64,000 nucleotides of DNA from Paraoerskovia marina DSM 21750 (lineage in GTDB: Bacteria > Actinomycetota > Actinomycetes > Actinomycetales > Cellulomonadaceae): NCBI RefSeq assembly GCF_000701465.1, contig NZ_JNIY01000003.1:310001-374000 (forward strand), read 5' to 3'. The notes beneath the pieces were generated by a model that did no database searches, had not been told where the DNA came from, and saw only the letters and a list, made by a program, of their open reading frames with translations. Below are positions 42,334-50,886 of the stretch, piece after piece (the stretch's first letter is position 1; every line of letters begins with the position of its first letter). Both the position numbers and the translations under genes were made by a program.

Positions 42334-44691
42334 ATGCGTCTGCGCACGGTTGCGGGGTCCGCCGCACTTCTCCTGCTGGCAGGGCTCGCCGTGCTCCCGA
42401 CGACGGCCGCGGCCGACCCGGTCGACCCTGTGACGACCGACGAACCGGGCGTCACCGTGGTGGACTACGGCGACGACACCGAGCTCGCCCCGCCCTCGCC
42501 GCGCTCGCGGATCGCCCCGCGTGCGGTCGGTCCGCGCCACGTGGACATCGCCGTGATGACACCCGCGGGCGCCACGGACGACACGTTCGACGCCTACGGT
42601 GCGCCGGAGGCGCTCGCCGACGTCGAACAGATGCTCGCGTACTGGTCGGAGATGACCGACGGCGCGACGGGCGACGTCGAGCTCCCGGACGAGGCGGACG
42701 TCTGGGTCACGACGACCACGACCGAGTGCGGGCCGTCCGGCGCGACCGCCCCGATCCGGCCGCTCTGGGACGAGGCCGCCGAACACTTCGGTCCCGTCGA
42801 CGAGACGGGCGCAGGGGACCGGCTCTCGTACGGGGAGGCGAACGACTACCTCGTGGTGCTCGGTCCGCGGGGGTGCAACAACGTCGGCCTCGCGACCTTC
42901 AACCGGGACACGCCGGGCCCGGTCAACGGGGGCACGATCTACGTGGCCGTGAACCCCCGGAGCGTCGACTCCACGCTCGCGCACGAGATGGGCCACACCC
43001 TCGGACTCGACCACGCGAACAAGCACGAGTGCCGCGACGACACCAGCGCCGTCGAGTCCTTCGACGACCCGGTCGAGATCACCGAGGGGCCCGACGCCGG
43101 CGACACGCGATACGGGCCGTGCGTGGACGACGAGTACAAGGACCACTACGACGTCATGGGCGAGTCGATCTCGATCTCGTCCAGCACCGCGACCGACGGG
43201 TACCGCACCAGTGCGCGTCCCTCGACCCCCAACGCGAACCAGCGCTACCGTCTCGGGATCCTGGACGACGGAGAGCAGCAGGAGCTCGCGTTCGACGTCG
43301 CGGCCGACCCCGACGGGGACGGAATCGTCGAGCAGGAGGTCACCTTGCAGGGCAGCGGCACCCCGACCGGCCTGCGGTCCCTGCGCGTCACCGACGGTCT
43401 GACGGGGGAGCCGTACTTCGTTGAGTACCGCGGCGGCGCGGGCTGGGACGAGTGCGCGCTCTGGAGCAACTACTACCGGCTCGGGACGGGCGTCCGGGTG
43501 CTGCGCACGCAGCCGTCCGTCGAGTCGACGGCCCTGACGTACTACGACCCGGTGGTCCCGGACGGGGCCTCCAACCAGTACTGGAACTATCAGGCCGACC
43601 TCAAGACGGCGCGCAACCCGTCGACGGAGGAGGCCGACCCGGTGGCGACCTGGGCCGCGGCCTCCGGCGGCTTCGGCCTCGAGGTGCTGGACCAGACCGT
43701 GGGCGCGTGCAGCCCCTCGAACCTCAGCAACCCGCCCGACTACGACCCGACGCAGCCCGAGACGATGGACGCCACGGCCGAGGCCACCCTGCGCGTCACG
43801 CTCGCAGGGGAGCCGGCGCTCACCCTGGACGCGACGGTCGAAGGCGGCACCGCGGCGCCGTCGGACGTCGTCGTCGGTGCCACCGGCGACGGTGGCACGA
43901 TCTCCGGGGCGCCCGGAACCGCCGATGTGACGTCGGCGCGGTTGCCCACGGGAACCTACGAGCTGATCACCGAGCCGCCGACGGGCTACGCGCTCGACGC
44001 ATGGACGTGCGACGGCGGCACCCTGGACGGCACGACCCTCACCACGGTCCTCGGCCAGGCCGTGCAGTGCTCCGCGAGCGTCGTCGCACTGCCCGCAGCA
44101 CTCACGCTCGGGGTCGACGTCACCGGCGGAGACGCGGAGCCCGGCGACTGGACCGTCTCCGCCGACGGGCCGACCTCCGTCAGCGGCCCGGCCGACGCGG
44201 TGGTCGACGAGCCCGTGACCGACGGCGTGTACACGCTGAGCGCCGGCGACGTCGACGGGTACACCGCGGGGGAGTGGGTCTGCGACGGAGGCAGCCTCGC
44301 CGGGTCGACGCTCACGCTCGTCCCGGGGGAGTCGGCGTCGTGCGTGCTGGAGCAGACGGCGGACGTCGTCGACCCGACCGACCCGCCGACGGATCCGACG
44401 ACGGAACCGACGACTGAGCCGACGACTGAGCCGACGACGGACCCCTCGACCGAGCCCACGATCGACGCGTCGGTGGACCCGGGCGCGGTCCCGTGGACGG
44501 ACCCCACGGCCGCCGCCACGACCGACCCCGTCGACGCGACCGTGGCAGCCGGTGGCAGCGGTGAGGTGCCGAGCGGCCCGTCCGGGACGTCGCTGGCCTC
44601 CACCGGCGCGACCGTGGGCGCCTTGGCGCTGAGCACGCTCGTGCTCGTGGGCGTCGGGGTGCTCCTCGTGCGCCGTCGCCGCGACGCCTGA
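42334..44691 (+). CDS. wall-anchored zinc metalloprotease (metzincin-like)
   Basis: A 785-residue surface protein. A signal peptide (residues 1-28) is followed by a protease domain with the zinc motif HEMGHTLGLDH at about residue 217 and a Met-turn in HYDVMGESI (about 272), which mark a metzincin-type peptidase. From about 480 come several beta-domains with Cys pairs (AWTCDGGTL, EWVCDGGSL). A Thr/Pro/Glu linker of repeated EPTT units precedes the sorting signal LASTG (about 752), a hydrophobic helix and RRRR. LAxTG is the signal favoured by class E sortases, so it is probably linked to the wall. Confidence 0.9.
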   Translation: MRLRTVAGSAALLLLAGLAVLPTTAAADPVDPVTTDEPGVTVVDYGDDTELAPPSPRSRIAPRAVGPRHVDIAVMTPAGATDDTFDAYGAPEALADVEQMLAYWSEMTDGATGDVELPDEADVWVTTTTTECGPSGATAPIRPLWDEAAEHFGPVDETGAGDRLSYGEANDYLVVLGPRGCNNVGLATFNRDTPGPVNGGTIYVAVNPRSVDSTLAHEMGHTLGLDHANKHECRDDTSAVESFDDPVEITEGPDAGDTRYGPCVDDEYKDHYDVMGESISISSSTATDGYRTSARPSTPNANQRYRLGILDDGEQQELAFDVAADPDGDGIVEQEVTLQGSGTPTGLRSLRVTDGLTGEPYFVEYRGGAGWDECALWSNYYRLGTGVRVLRTQPSVESTALTYYDPVVPDGASNQYWNYQADLKTARNPSTEEADPVATWAAASGGFGLEVLDQTVGACSPSNLSNPPDYDPTQPETMDATAEATLRVTLAGEPALTLDATVEGGTAAPSDVVVGATGDGGTISGAPGTADVTSARLPTGTYELITEPPTGYALDAWTCDGGTLDGTTLTTVLGQAVQCSASVVALPAALTLGVDVTGGDAEPGDWTVSADGPTSVSGPADAVVDEPVTDGVYTLSAGDVDGYTAGEWVCDGGSLAGSTLTLVPGESASCVLEQTADVVDPTDPPTDPTTEPTTEPTTEPTTDPSTEPTIDASVDPGAVPWTDPTAAATTDPVDATVAAGGSGEVPSGPSGTSLASTGATVGALALSTLVLVGVGVLLVRRRRDA

Positions 44692-44742
44692 TCCGGCCGG
44701 GTCGGCAGCGCCCCTGTCCGCGACCGCTCCGAGAACGACGAA

Positions 44743-44768
44743 GGCCCCGACCAGATCTGGTCGGGGCC
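44743..44768. terminator. perfect palindromic terminator
   Basis: GGCCCCGACCAGA (44743-44755) is followed directly by its reverse complement, giving a 26-base perfect palindrome that forms a stem of about 11 bp with a 4-base loop. Extra pairing (ACGAC with GTCGT) flanks it. It lies between the metalloprotease gene and the minus-strand tRNA gene and can serve both. Confidence 0.75.
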
Positions 44769-44778
44769 GTCGTGCCGG

Positions 44779-44849
44779 AGCGGATGACGGGAATCGAACC
44801 CGCGCTATCAGCTTGGGAAGCTGAAGTTCTACCATTGAACTACATCCGC
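44779..44849 (-). tRNA. tRNA-Gly (CCC)
   Basis: On the minus strand the 71-base sequence begins GCGGATGTAGTTCAATGG and ends CATCCGCT, with a 7-bp acceptor stem, a D-arm, an anticodon loop TTCCCAA (anticodon CCC), and a T-arm GCGGGTTCGATTCCCGT. No variable-arm extension is present and CCA is not encoded. It reads Gly GGG codons. Confidence 0.97.
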
Positions 44850-44978
44850 ATGACGTCAGCCGCGGTATCGCACTCCTGCCCGAGGGCTGGACCGTGACGC
44901 CGACGACGAGCGTACGGGAAGATCATAGCGGCACCGGCGGTGAGACCGAAACCGCGGCCGACGAATTGAGGAGCAAGC

Positions 44979-45494
44979 GTGAGCGACCAGACGCCGTACG
45001 GCAAGAACTCCGACGAGGTCCCGTACGACCCCTACGCGGGTCCGGCGGCGCCGTCGTACTCCTCGGAGCAGCCCACGGCACCGCAGCAGCCGTACCCGGG
45101 TCAGGCCTACGGTCAGGAGCCTCCGGCTCCTGCGGGCCAGCCCTATGGTCAGCAGCCGTACCCGGGGCAGCAGCCGCCTCCCGCGGGGCAGCCCTACCCG
45201 GGGCAGCAGCCGTACGGCCAGCAGCCGTACCCCGGCCAGCCGTACGAGGACCCCAACGCGAAGTCCCGCATCGCGGCGGGTCTGCTCGGCATCCTGATTG
45301 GGTCGCTCGGCATCCATCGCTTCTACCTGGGGTACACCGGGATCGGCCTGACGATGCTGCTGATCTCCGTGCTCTCGTTCGGGCTTCTGTCGCCGCTGGT
45401 CGCCATCTGGGGCATCGTCGAGGGCATCCTCTACCTGACGGACAAGACGGGGAGCTTCTCCCGCGACGCCCAGGGTCGCCCGCTGCGCGCGTAG
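44979..45494 (+). CDS. TM2 domain protein with Gly/Pro/Gln/Tyr-rich N-terminus
   Basis: A 171-residue membrane protein. Residues about 20-90 consist of repeats of the QPYPGQ/QPYGQ type. From about 95 a TM2 domain follows: KSRIAAGLLGILIGSLGIHRFYLG, GYTGIGLTMLLISVLSFG and the WGIVEGILYL helix. TM2 proteins are common but their role is unknown. GAGGAGC precedes the GTG start at 44979. A hairpin follows the stop. Confidence 0.9.
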   Translation: MSDQTPYGKNSDEVPYDPYAGPAAPSYSSEQPTAPQQPYPGQAYGQEPPAPAGQPYGQQPYPGQQPPPAGQPYPGQQPYGQQPYPGQPYEDPNAKSRIAAGLLGILIGSLGIHRFYLGYTGIGLTMLLISVLSFGLLSPLVAIWGIVEGILYLTDKTGSFSRDAQGRPLRA

Positions 45495-45510
45495 TCCGGT
45501 GACACGTCGT

Positions 45511-45552
45511 CCGACACCGTGGGAAGCGCCGTCGTGCGACCCACGGTGTCGG
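45511..45552 (+). terminator. hairpin after the TM2 gene, abutting the dcd promoter
   Basis: CCGACACCGTGGG (45511-45523) pairs perfectly with CCCACGGTGTCGG (45540-45552) around a 16-base loop. The second arm ends one base before TACCGT (45554-45559), the likely -10 of dcd, so terminator and promoter overlap. Confidence 0.7.
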
Positions 45553-45565
45553 CTACCGTGGCGTC

Positions 45566-46141
45566 GTGCTGCTCTCTGATCGCGACATCCGTGCCGAGCT
45601 CGACGCCGGGCGTGTCCAGTTGGACCCCTATGAGCCGGCGATGCTGCAGCCGTCGAGCATCGACGTCCGCCTCGACAAGTTCTTCCGGTTGTTCGACAAC
45701 CACAAGTACCCCTTCATCGACCCGCGCGAGGACCAGCCGGAGCTCACCCGCCTCGTCGAGGTCGATCCTCAGGAGCCGTTCATCCTGCACCCGGGGGAGT
45801 TCGTCCTGGGGTCGACGTACGAGTCGGTCACGCTGCCCGACGACGTCGCGGCACGCCTGGAGGGGAAGTCGTCGCTCGGGCGGCTGGGCCTGCTGACGCA
45901 CTCGACGGCAGGCTTCATCGACCCGGGGTTCTCGGGTCACGTGACCCTCGAGCTCTCGAACGTCGCGACGCTGCCGATCACCCTCTGGCCCGGCATGAAG
46001 ATCGGCCAGATGTGCTTCTTCCGCCTGTCGTCGCCGTCGGAGCACCCGTACGGCTCCAGCGTCTATGGTTCTCGCTACCAGGGTCAGCGGGGTCCGACGG
46101 CGTCGCGGTCCTGGCAGAACTTCCACCGGTCCTCCGTCTGA
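45566..46141 (+). CDS. dcd: dCTP deaminase
   Basis: A 191-residue enzyme that converts dCTP towards dUTP/dUMP for thymidylate synthesis. [17 protein letters not shown], the core [20 protein letters not shown] with [13 protein letters not shown], and the C-terminal [16 protein letters not shown] are characteristic. The length and motifs match the mycobacterial enzyme that is bifunctional (dCTP deaminase and dUTPase), so that activity is plausible. A GTG start at 45566 follows TACCGT by six bases: leaderless. The paralogue gene downstream begins 15 bp after the stop. Confidence 0.97.
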   Translation: MLLSDRDIRAELDAGRVQLDPYEPAMLQPSSIDVRLDKFFRLFDNHKYPFIDPREDQPELTRLVEVDPQEPFILHPGEFVLGSTYESVTLPDDVAARLEGKSSLGRLGLLTHSTAGFIDPGFSGHVTLELSNVATLPITLWPGMKIGQMCFFRLSSPSEHPYGSSVYGSRYQGQRGPTASRSWQNFHRSSV

Positions 46142-46156
46142 TCCCGGGAGCCCCTG

Positions 46157-47227
46157 ATGTCCTCGCTCGTGAACACGTACCCCGCCCTGCCGCGCACGGC
46201 GATCGCCCGTCACCAGGCGCGCCACGTCCTCGCGCTGCCCGACGACGTCCTGGTGGACGAGGTCGAGACGCTCGCCGTCTCCCGGTTCGCCGGAGCTCGG
46301 TGGGACGTCGCGCCCCGGGGGGCGGAGCCCCTCACCCCGGCACCGCGGACCGCCGGAGCGGGCGAGCCGGGCGTGCTGCGTACGTCCCGGCATACGACGC
46401 TGACCGGACCGTACGTGCCCGGTCCGGGCCTGCCGCCCGGGACCACGCAGGTCTTCGAGGTCGTCTGCCCGCGAGAGCGGGGCGAGCCGCCGTTCCCCGG
46501 CGGTGCCGACCGCGACGGGCTCGGTCGGGCCTTCCCCCAGGGCCTGCCCGAGAAGGAGGAGGGCCGTGCGACGCGCTGGCTCGTCGACGCGGCGCGGCGC
46601 CTGGGCGGGTCGGTGGCGATGGACGCCGACGAGACCGGACGTGCCGCCGTCGTGCTGACCCCCGACCAGTCGGTGACCGTCGACATGACGCTGTACACCG
46701 ACGTGTGGCTCGAGCCCGACGCCGCGCTCTCCGTCCTGCAACGCGTCGACCGGCGCGTGCGGCTCGCGATGGACGCCGACCCGTGGCCGGGCCCGCCGGA
46801 CGGGATCGCCGACAAGCCGCTCTACCCCGGCGAGAAGATGGACCCTGAGTTCCGGCGTCGCCTGCACGCGGCGGCGGAGAAGCGCGACATCGAGTCGCTC
46901 GAGAACCCGCCGCCCCTCGACGGCTACGGGCTGATGCTCGACCTCGGCGTGGACGGGATCGTCGCCGTCGAGATCGGCGGCGAGGACGCGATCCCTCTGC
47001 TGCTGCGCGGACTTCCGTGGACGGTCGACGGCGCGGTCGCCTACCGGATCCGGTGGGAGCCCGTCGACCTGATCGCGGCACAGGACGAGGTGCCGACCAT
47101 CGACTACCGCGTCGCCCGCAAGCGGGCCGGCGAGCTCGTCGCCGACCTGGCCCGGACGCTGCACGGCGTCGTGGGAGGCGAGATCGCCGACGAGGCGGGC
47201 TTTCTTGTGGAGCCCGCCGACCTCTGA
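46157..47227 (+). CDS. conserved hypothetical protein, paralogue of 40673
   Basis: A 356-residue soluble protein of unknown function, related along most of its length to the product of 40673-41647 (DGLGRAFPQGLPEKE, DMTLYTDVWLEPDAALSVL, YRIRWEPVDL, RKRAGELVADLARTLHGVVG). It carries an extra segment of about 35 residues near 215-250 (DKPLYPGEKMDPEFRRRLHA) that the shorter paralogue lacks. It lies 15 bp after dcd and probably shares its transcript. Confidence 0.85.
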   Translation: MSSLVNTYPALPRTAIARHQARHVLALPDDVLVDEVETLAVSRFAGARWDVAPRGAEPLTPAPRTAGAGEPGVLRTSRHTTLTGPYVPGPGLPPGTTQVFEVVCPRERGEPPFPGGADRDGLGRAFPQGLPEKEEGRATRWLVDAARRLGGSVAMDADETGRAAVVLTPDQSVTVDMTLYTDVWLEPDAALSVLQRVDRRVRLAMDADPWPGPPDGIADKPLYPGEKMDPEFRRRLHAAAEKRDIESLENPPPLDGYGLMLDLGVDGIVAVEIGGEDAIPLLLRGLPWTVDGAVAYRIRWEPVDLIAAQDEVPTIDYRVARKRAGELVADLARTLHGVVGGEIADEAGFLVEPADL

Positions 47228-47296
47228 CCGCTCTGCCTGAGCGTCTTGATATTCTCCTCCTGACGATCGCCCCACCGCCCACAGGACGGACCGGAC

Positions 47297-50200
47297 GTGC
47301 TCATACTGCTTGCCGTGCACCTCATCGCGGCGCTCGTCGCGCCCGCACTGGTGTCCTGGCTGGGCAGGCGGGCGTTCCTCGTCCTCGCGCTCGCTCCGGC
47401 GTCCGCGTTCGGGTACGCGCTCGCGCACACCCGTGACGTCCTCGACGGGAACCTGCCCGAGCAGACCCTGTCCTGGGTCCCGAGCCTCGGCCTCGACCTG
47501 ACGTTCCGGCTCGACACGCTCTCGTGGCTGATGCTGCTCGTCGTCGGTGGGGTCGGTGCGGCGGTGCTCGTCTACTGCACCGCGTACTTCTCGCGGGAGG
47601 CCCACGGTCTCGGGCGGTTCGCCGCGATCCTCACCGCGTTCGCGGGCACGATGGTCGGCCTCGTCACCGCCGACAACCTGCTCCTGCTCTTCGTCTTCTG
47701 GGAGCTCACGACCGTCTTCTCGTACCTGCTGATCGGCCACCACGCCGACCGCAAGGCGAGCCGTCGCGCCGCCATGCAGGCCATCGTGATCACGACGGCG
47801 GGCGGGCTCGCCATGCTCGTCGGCCTCGTGACGCTCGGGGTCTCCGCCGGTTCGTGGCGGATCTCCGAGGTCGTGGCGGACCCGCCCGGTGGCACCGCGG
47901 TGACCGTCGCCGTCGTGCTCCTCCTGATCGGCGCCGCGACCAAGTCCGCCCTGATCCCGTTCCACTTCTGGCTTCCCGCGGCGATGGCGGCCCCGACGCC
48001 CGTGAGCGCCTACCTGCACGCCGCCGCGATGGTGAAGGCCGGCGTCTACCTCGTCGCCCGGTTCGCCCCCGGGTTCTCGGACCTGCTCGCCTGGCAGGTC
48101 GTGATCGTCGCCGTCGCCGGCGGGACGGTCCTCGTCGGCGGGTACCGCGCGCTGCGGCAGCACGACCTCAAGCTCATCCTCGCCTTCGGCACCGTCAGCC
48201 AGCTCGGCCTGATCATCCTGCTGCTCGGGCTGGGGACGCGCGGCGCCGCGCTGGCGGGCCTCGCGCTGCTGGGCGCGCACGCGCTCTTCAAGTCGTCGCT
48301 CTTCCTCCTGACGGGAATCGTCGATGCCGCCACCGGGACGCGCGACATCCGACGCCTGACCGGGATCGGACGTCGGCTTCCGCTGACGGCTGCCGCGGGA
48401 GTCCTCGCCACGGCCTCCATGATCGGGATCCCGCCGCTGATGGGGTTCGTCGCAAAAGAGGCGGCGCTCGAGTCCCTCGTGCACGGGACGGGACCCGTCT
48501 GGCGCGACGCGATCGCCCTGTTCGCGATCGTCGTCGGGTCCGTGCTGACCGTCGCCTACGGGCTGCGGTGGGTGTGGGGCGCGTTCGGCACCAAGGGCGC
48601 GACCGCCCGGGCCGTGGCGCGGGCCAACGAGCACATCGGGGCCGCGGCGCTGCGTGAGAGCGACCCGCGGCGCGCGCACTCCGGCGCGGAGGACCTGGCC
48701 CCGGTGGACCCCGCGACGGTGAACCGTCCCCCCGCCCTGCTCGCCGTCTCGCCCGTGGTGCTGGCCGTGCTCGGGCTCGTGCTCGGGCTGATGCCTCAGG
48801 TCGGCGACGAGCTGCTCGCGCCCTACGCGGCGACGTACCCGGCCGGAGAAGAGGGCCACCTCGTGCTGTGGGCGGGGTTCGGGGCGCCCGTGGTCCTCAG
48901 CGCGATCATCCTCGGCGGCGGGGCGCTGCTGTTCTGGTGGCGCGGCACGTTCGAGCGGCTGCAGGCCGCGACCTGGAACGTCCCCGAGGCCGACCAGGTC
49001 TACCGGCGCACGATGCGGCGGCTCGACGACCTCGCCGCCGACGTCACCGCCATGACCCAGCGCGGGTCGTTGCCGTTCTACCTCGGCGCGATCCTCGTCG
49101 TCCTCATCCTCGTGCCGGGCGTCGCGGCGTTCTTCGCGTGGCCAGACCCGCTCGAGCTGCGGGCGTGGGACCGGCCCGCCCAGCTCGTCGTCGTCGGCAT
49201 CATCACCGTCGCGACGATCCTGACCGTCCGCGCCCGTCGTCGTCTGAAGGCGGTGCTCCTCGCCGGGGGCGTCGGGTACGCGATGGCCGCCCTCTTCCTC
49301 CTGCACGGCGCCCCGGACCTCGCGATGACGCAGGTCCTCGTCGAGACCGTGACCCTCGCCGTCATGGTGCTGGTGATGCGCCGCCTGCCGCCGTACTTCT
49401 CCGACCGTCCGCTCGCGGGAAGCCGGTGGGTGCGGCTCGCGATCGGCCTCGGGGTCGGGGTGGTCATGATGATCTTCGCCGTGATCGCCCCGCTCGCGCG
49501 CACCGCAGTCCCCGTCTCGGTGGACTTCCCGTCCGAGGCCGAGAACTTCGGCGGCGGGAAGAACATCGTCAACGTGACGCTCGTCGACATCCGCGCCTGG
49601 GACACCGTGGGCGAGATCTCCGTCCTCCTCGTGGCGGCCACAGGTGTCGCGTCCCTGGTGTTCCTGCGCCGGCGCAGCGGCGAGATCCCCCGGATGCGCA
49701 GCGCGCCGCCCGACCCGGGCCGCCCCCGCGTCTGGGCCGACGCCCCCGACACGGGCCGCGAGCTGCGGCTCGGTCGCCTCAGCGCCCCGCAGGAGCCGAG
49801 CTCGGTCGGCGGTGCCACGTCCGCGGAGCCGGAGATGCGCTCCTGGCTGATGGCCGAGGGGACGCTCGCGCCGCAACGGCGCTCCGTCATCTTCGAGGTC
49901 GTCACCCGCCTCGTCTTCCACTCGATGATCGTCTTCGCCCTCTTCCTGCTCTTCTCGGGGCACAACAGCCCCGGCGGAGGGTTCGCCGCGGGTCTGCTCG
50001 TCGGCATCGCGCTGCTCGTGCGGTACCTCGCCGGCGGACGCTACGAGCTCGGCGAGGCCGCCCCCGTGCATCCCGGCCTCCTGCTGGGCACGGGCCTCTT
50101 CCTCTCGGCCGGCGTGGGGCTCCTGGCCCTGCTCCTCGGGGGCGAGGTCCTGCAGTCGGTGATCATCGACATCCACGTCCCCGTGATCGGCGACGTCCAC

Positions 50201-50380
50201 CTGGTCACGTCGCTCTTCTTCGACATCGGAGTGTTCCTCCTGGTCATCGGCCTCGTCCTCGACATCCTTCGGTCCCTCGGCGCGGAGGTCGACCGCCAGG
50301 CCGAGGGGATCGACGACGACTCGTCCAACCCGCTCGTGGCGCTCGAGCCCGACAGCGTCGAGGCAGGAGGAGAGCGATGA
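47297..50380 (+). CDS. mnhA: Mrp Na+/H+ antiporter subunits A and B, fused
   Basis: A 1027-residue membrane protein. The first 500 residues are the MrpA/NuoL-like proton channel part (PVSAYLHAAAMVKAGVYLVARF, about 232-255, with the conserved Lys). Further helices and the MrpA C-terminal domain lead to a linker at about 790-850. From about 855 (VIFEVVTRLVFHSMIVFALF) comes a full MrpB domain, so A and B are one polypeptide. The complex exchanges Na+ for H+ at the cytoplasmic membrane. The GTG start at 47297 opens a six-gene operon; the stop overlaps the ATG of subunit C. Confidence 0.96.
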   Translation: MLILLAVHLIAALVAPALVSWLGRRAFLVLALAPASAFGYALAHTRDVLDGNLPEQTLSWVPSLGLDLTFRLDTLSWLMLLVVGGVGAAVLVYCTAYFSREAHGLGRFAAILTAFAGTMVGLVTADNLLLLFVFWELTTVFSYLLIGHHADRKASRRAAMQAIVITTAGGLAMLVGLVTLGVSAGSWRISEVVADPPGGTAVTVAVVLLLIGAATKSALIPFHFWLPAAMAAPTPVSAYLHAAAMVKAGVYLVARFAPGFSDLLAWQVVIVAVAGGTVLVGGYRALRQHDLKLILAFGTVSQLGLIILLLGLGTRGAALAGLALLGAHALFKSSLFLLTGIVDAATGTRDIRRLTGIGRRLPLTAAAGVLATASMIGIPPLMGFVAKEAALESLVHGTGPVWRDAIALFAIVVGSVLTVAYGLRWVWGAFGTKGATARAVARANEHIGAAALRESDPRRAHSGAEDLAPVDPATVNRPPALLAVSPVVLAVLGLVLGLMPQVGDELLAPYAATYPAGEEGHLVLWAGFGAPVVLSAIILGGGALLFWWRGTFERLQAATWNVPEADQVYRRTMRRLDDLAADVTAMTQRGSLPFYLGAILVVLILVPGVAAFFAWPDPLELRAWDRPAQLVVVGIITVATILTVRARRRLKAVLLAGGVGYAMAALFLLHGAPDLAMTQVLVETVTLAVMVLVMRRLPPYFSDRPLAGSRWVRLAIGLGVGVVMMIFAVIAPLARTAVPVSVDFPSEAENFGGGKNIVNVTLVDIRAWDTVGEISVLLVAATGVASLVFLRRRSGEIPRMRSAPPDPGRPRVWADAPDTGRELRLGRLSAPQEPSSVGGATSAEPEMRSWLMAEGTLAPQRRSVIFEVVTRLVFHSMIVFALFLLFSGHNSPGGGFAAGLLVGIALLVRYLAGGRYELGEAAPVHPGLLLGTGLFLSAGVGLLALLLGGEVLQSVIIDIHVPVIGDVHLVTSLFFDIGVFLLVIGLVLDILRSLGAEVDRQAEGIDDDSSNPLVALEPDSVEAGGER

Positions 50381-50886
50381 ACCTCGCCGACGTCTCCCCG
50401 ACCGAGGGGCTCTCCACCGTCCCCAGCCTCGCGCTCGTGCTCGCGATCGGGGTGCTCTTCACCGGCGGGATCTACCTCCTGCTGGAGCGCAGCCTCACGC
50501 GGATCCTCATCGGGTTCATCCTCGTCGGCAACGGCGTGAACCTGATGCTGCTCGTCGCCGGCGGGCGCGCAGGCGGCGCGCCGATCGTCGGTATCACCCC
50601 TGAGGACGAGATGAGCGACCCGCTCGTCCAGGCGATGATCCTCACCGCCGTCGTCATCACGCTCGGCCTGACCGCCTTCGTCTTGGCGATGGCGTACCGG
50701 TCCTGGCAGCTCAACGGTCACGACGAGGTCCAGGACGACCTCGAGGACCGACGGATCGCACGCCGCGCGGCCGAGAACGCGCCGTCGTACGCCGACGAGG
50801 ACGCCGAGGCCACCGACACGCTCGACGACGAGGCTCCCGAGGTGCGCGACGAGACCAGCCGGCTCGGACGGGAGGGCGACCGATGA
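50377..50886 (+). CDS. mnhC: Mrp antiporter subunit C
   Basis: A 169-residue protein homologous to NuoK: three membrane helices in the first 110 residues with LIGFILVGNGVNLMLLVAGG and PLVQAMILTAVVITLGLTAF. A charged cytoplasmic tail of about 55 residues (rich in Asp, Glu, Arg) follows and is longer than in typical MrpC. Four-base overlaps link it to the genes on both sides. Confidence 0.95.
   Translation: MNLADVSPTEGLSTVPSLALVLAIGVLFTGGIYLLLERSLTRILIGFILVGNGVNLMLLVAGGRAGGAPIVGITPEDEMSDPLVQAMILTAVVITLGLTAFVLAMAYRSWQLNGHDEVQDDLEDRRIARRAAENAPSYADEDAEATDTLDDEAPEVRDETSRLGREGDR

Noticed and set aside
41482-44835. Long minus-strand frame opposite the metalloprotease gene
   Set aside because: Covers the tRNA and the gene-free DnaA-box region and shows no domain; shadow of 42334-44691.
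45431-50200. Very long open frame on the minus strand (about 1590 codons)
   Set aside because: It is antisense to dcd, the paralogue gene and mnhA, which have clear families; its composition is Arg/Asp/His-rich, typical of a shadow frame in GC-rich DNA.
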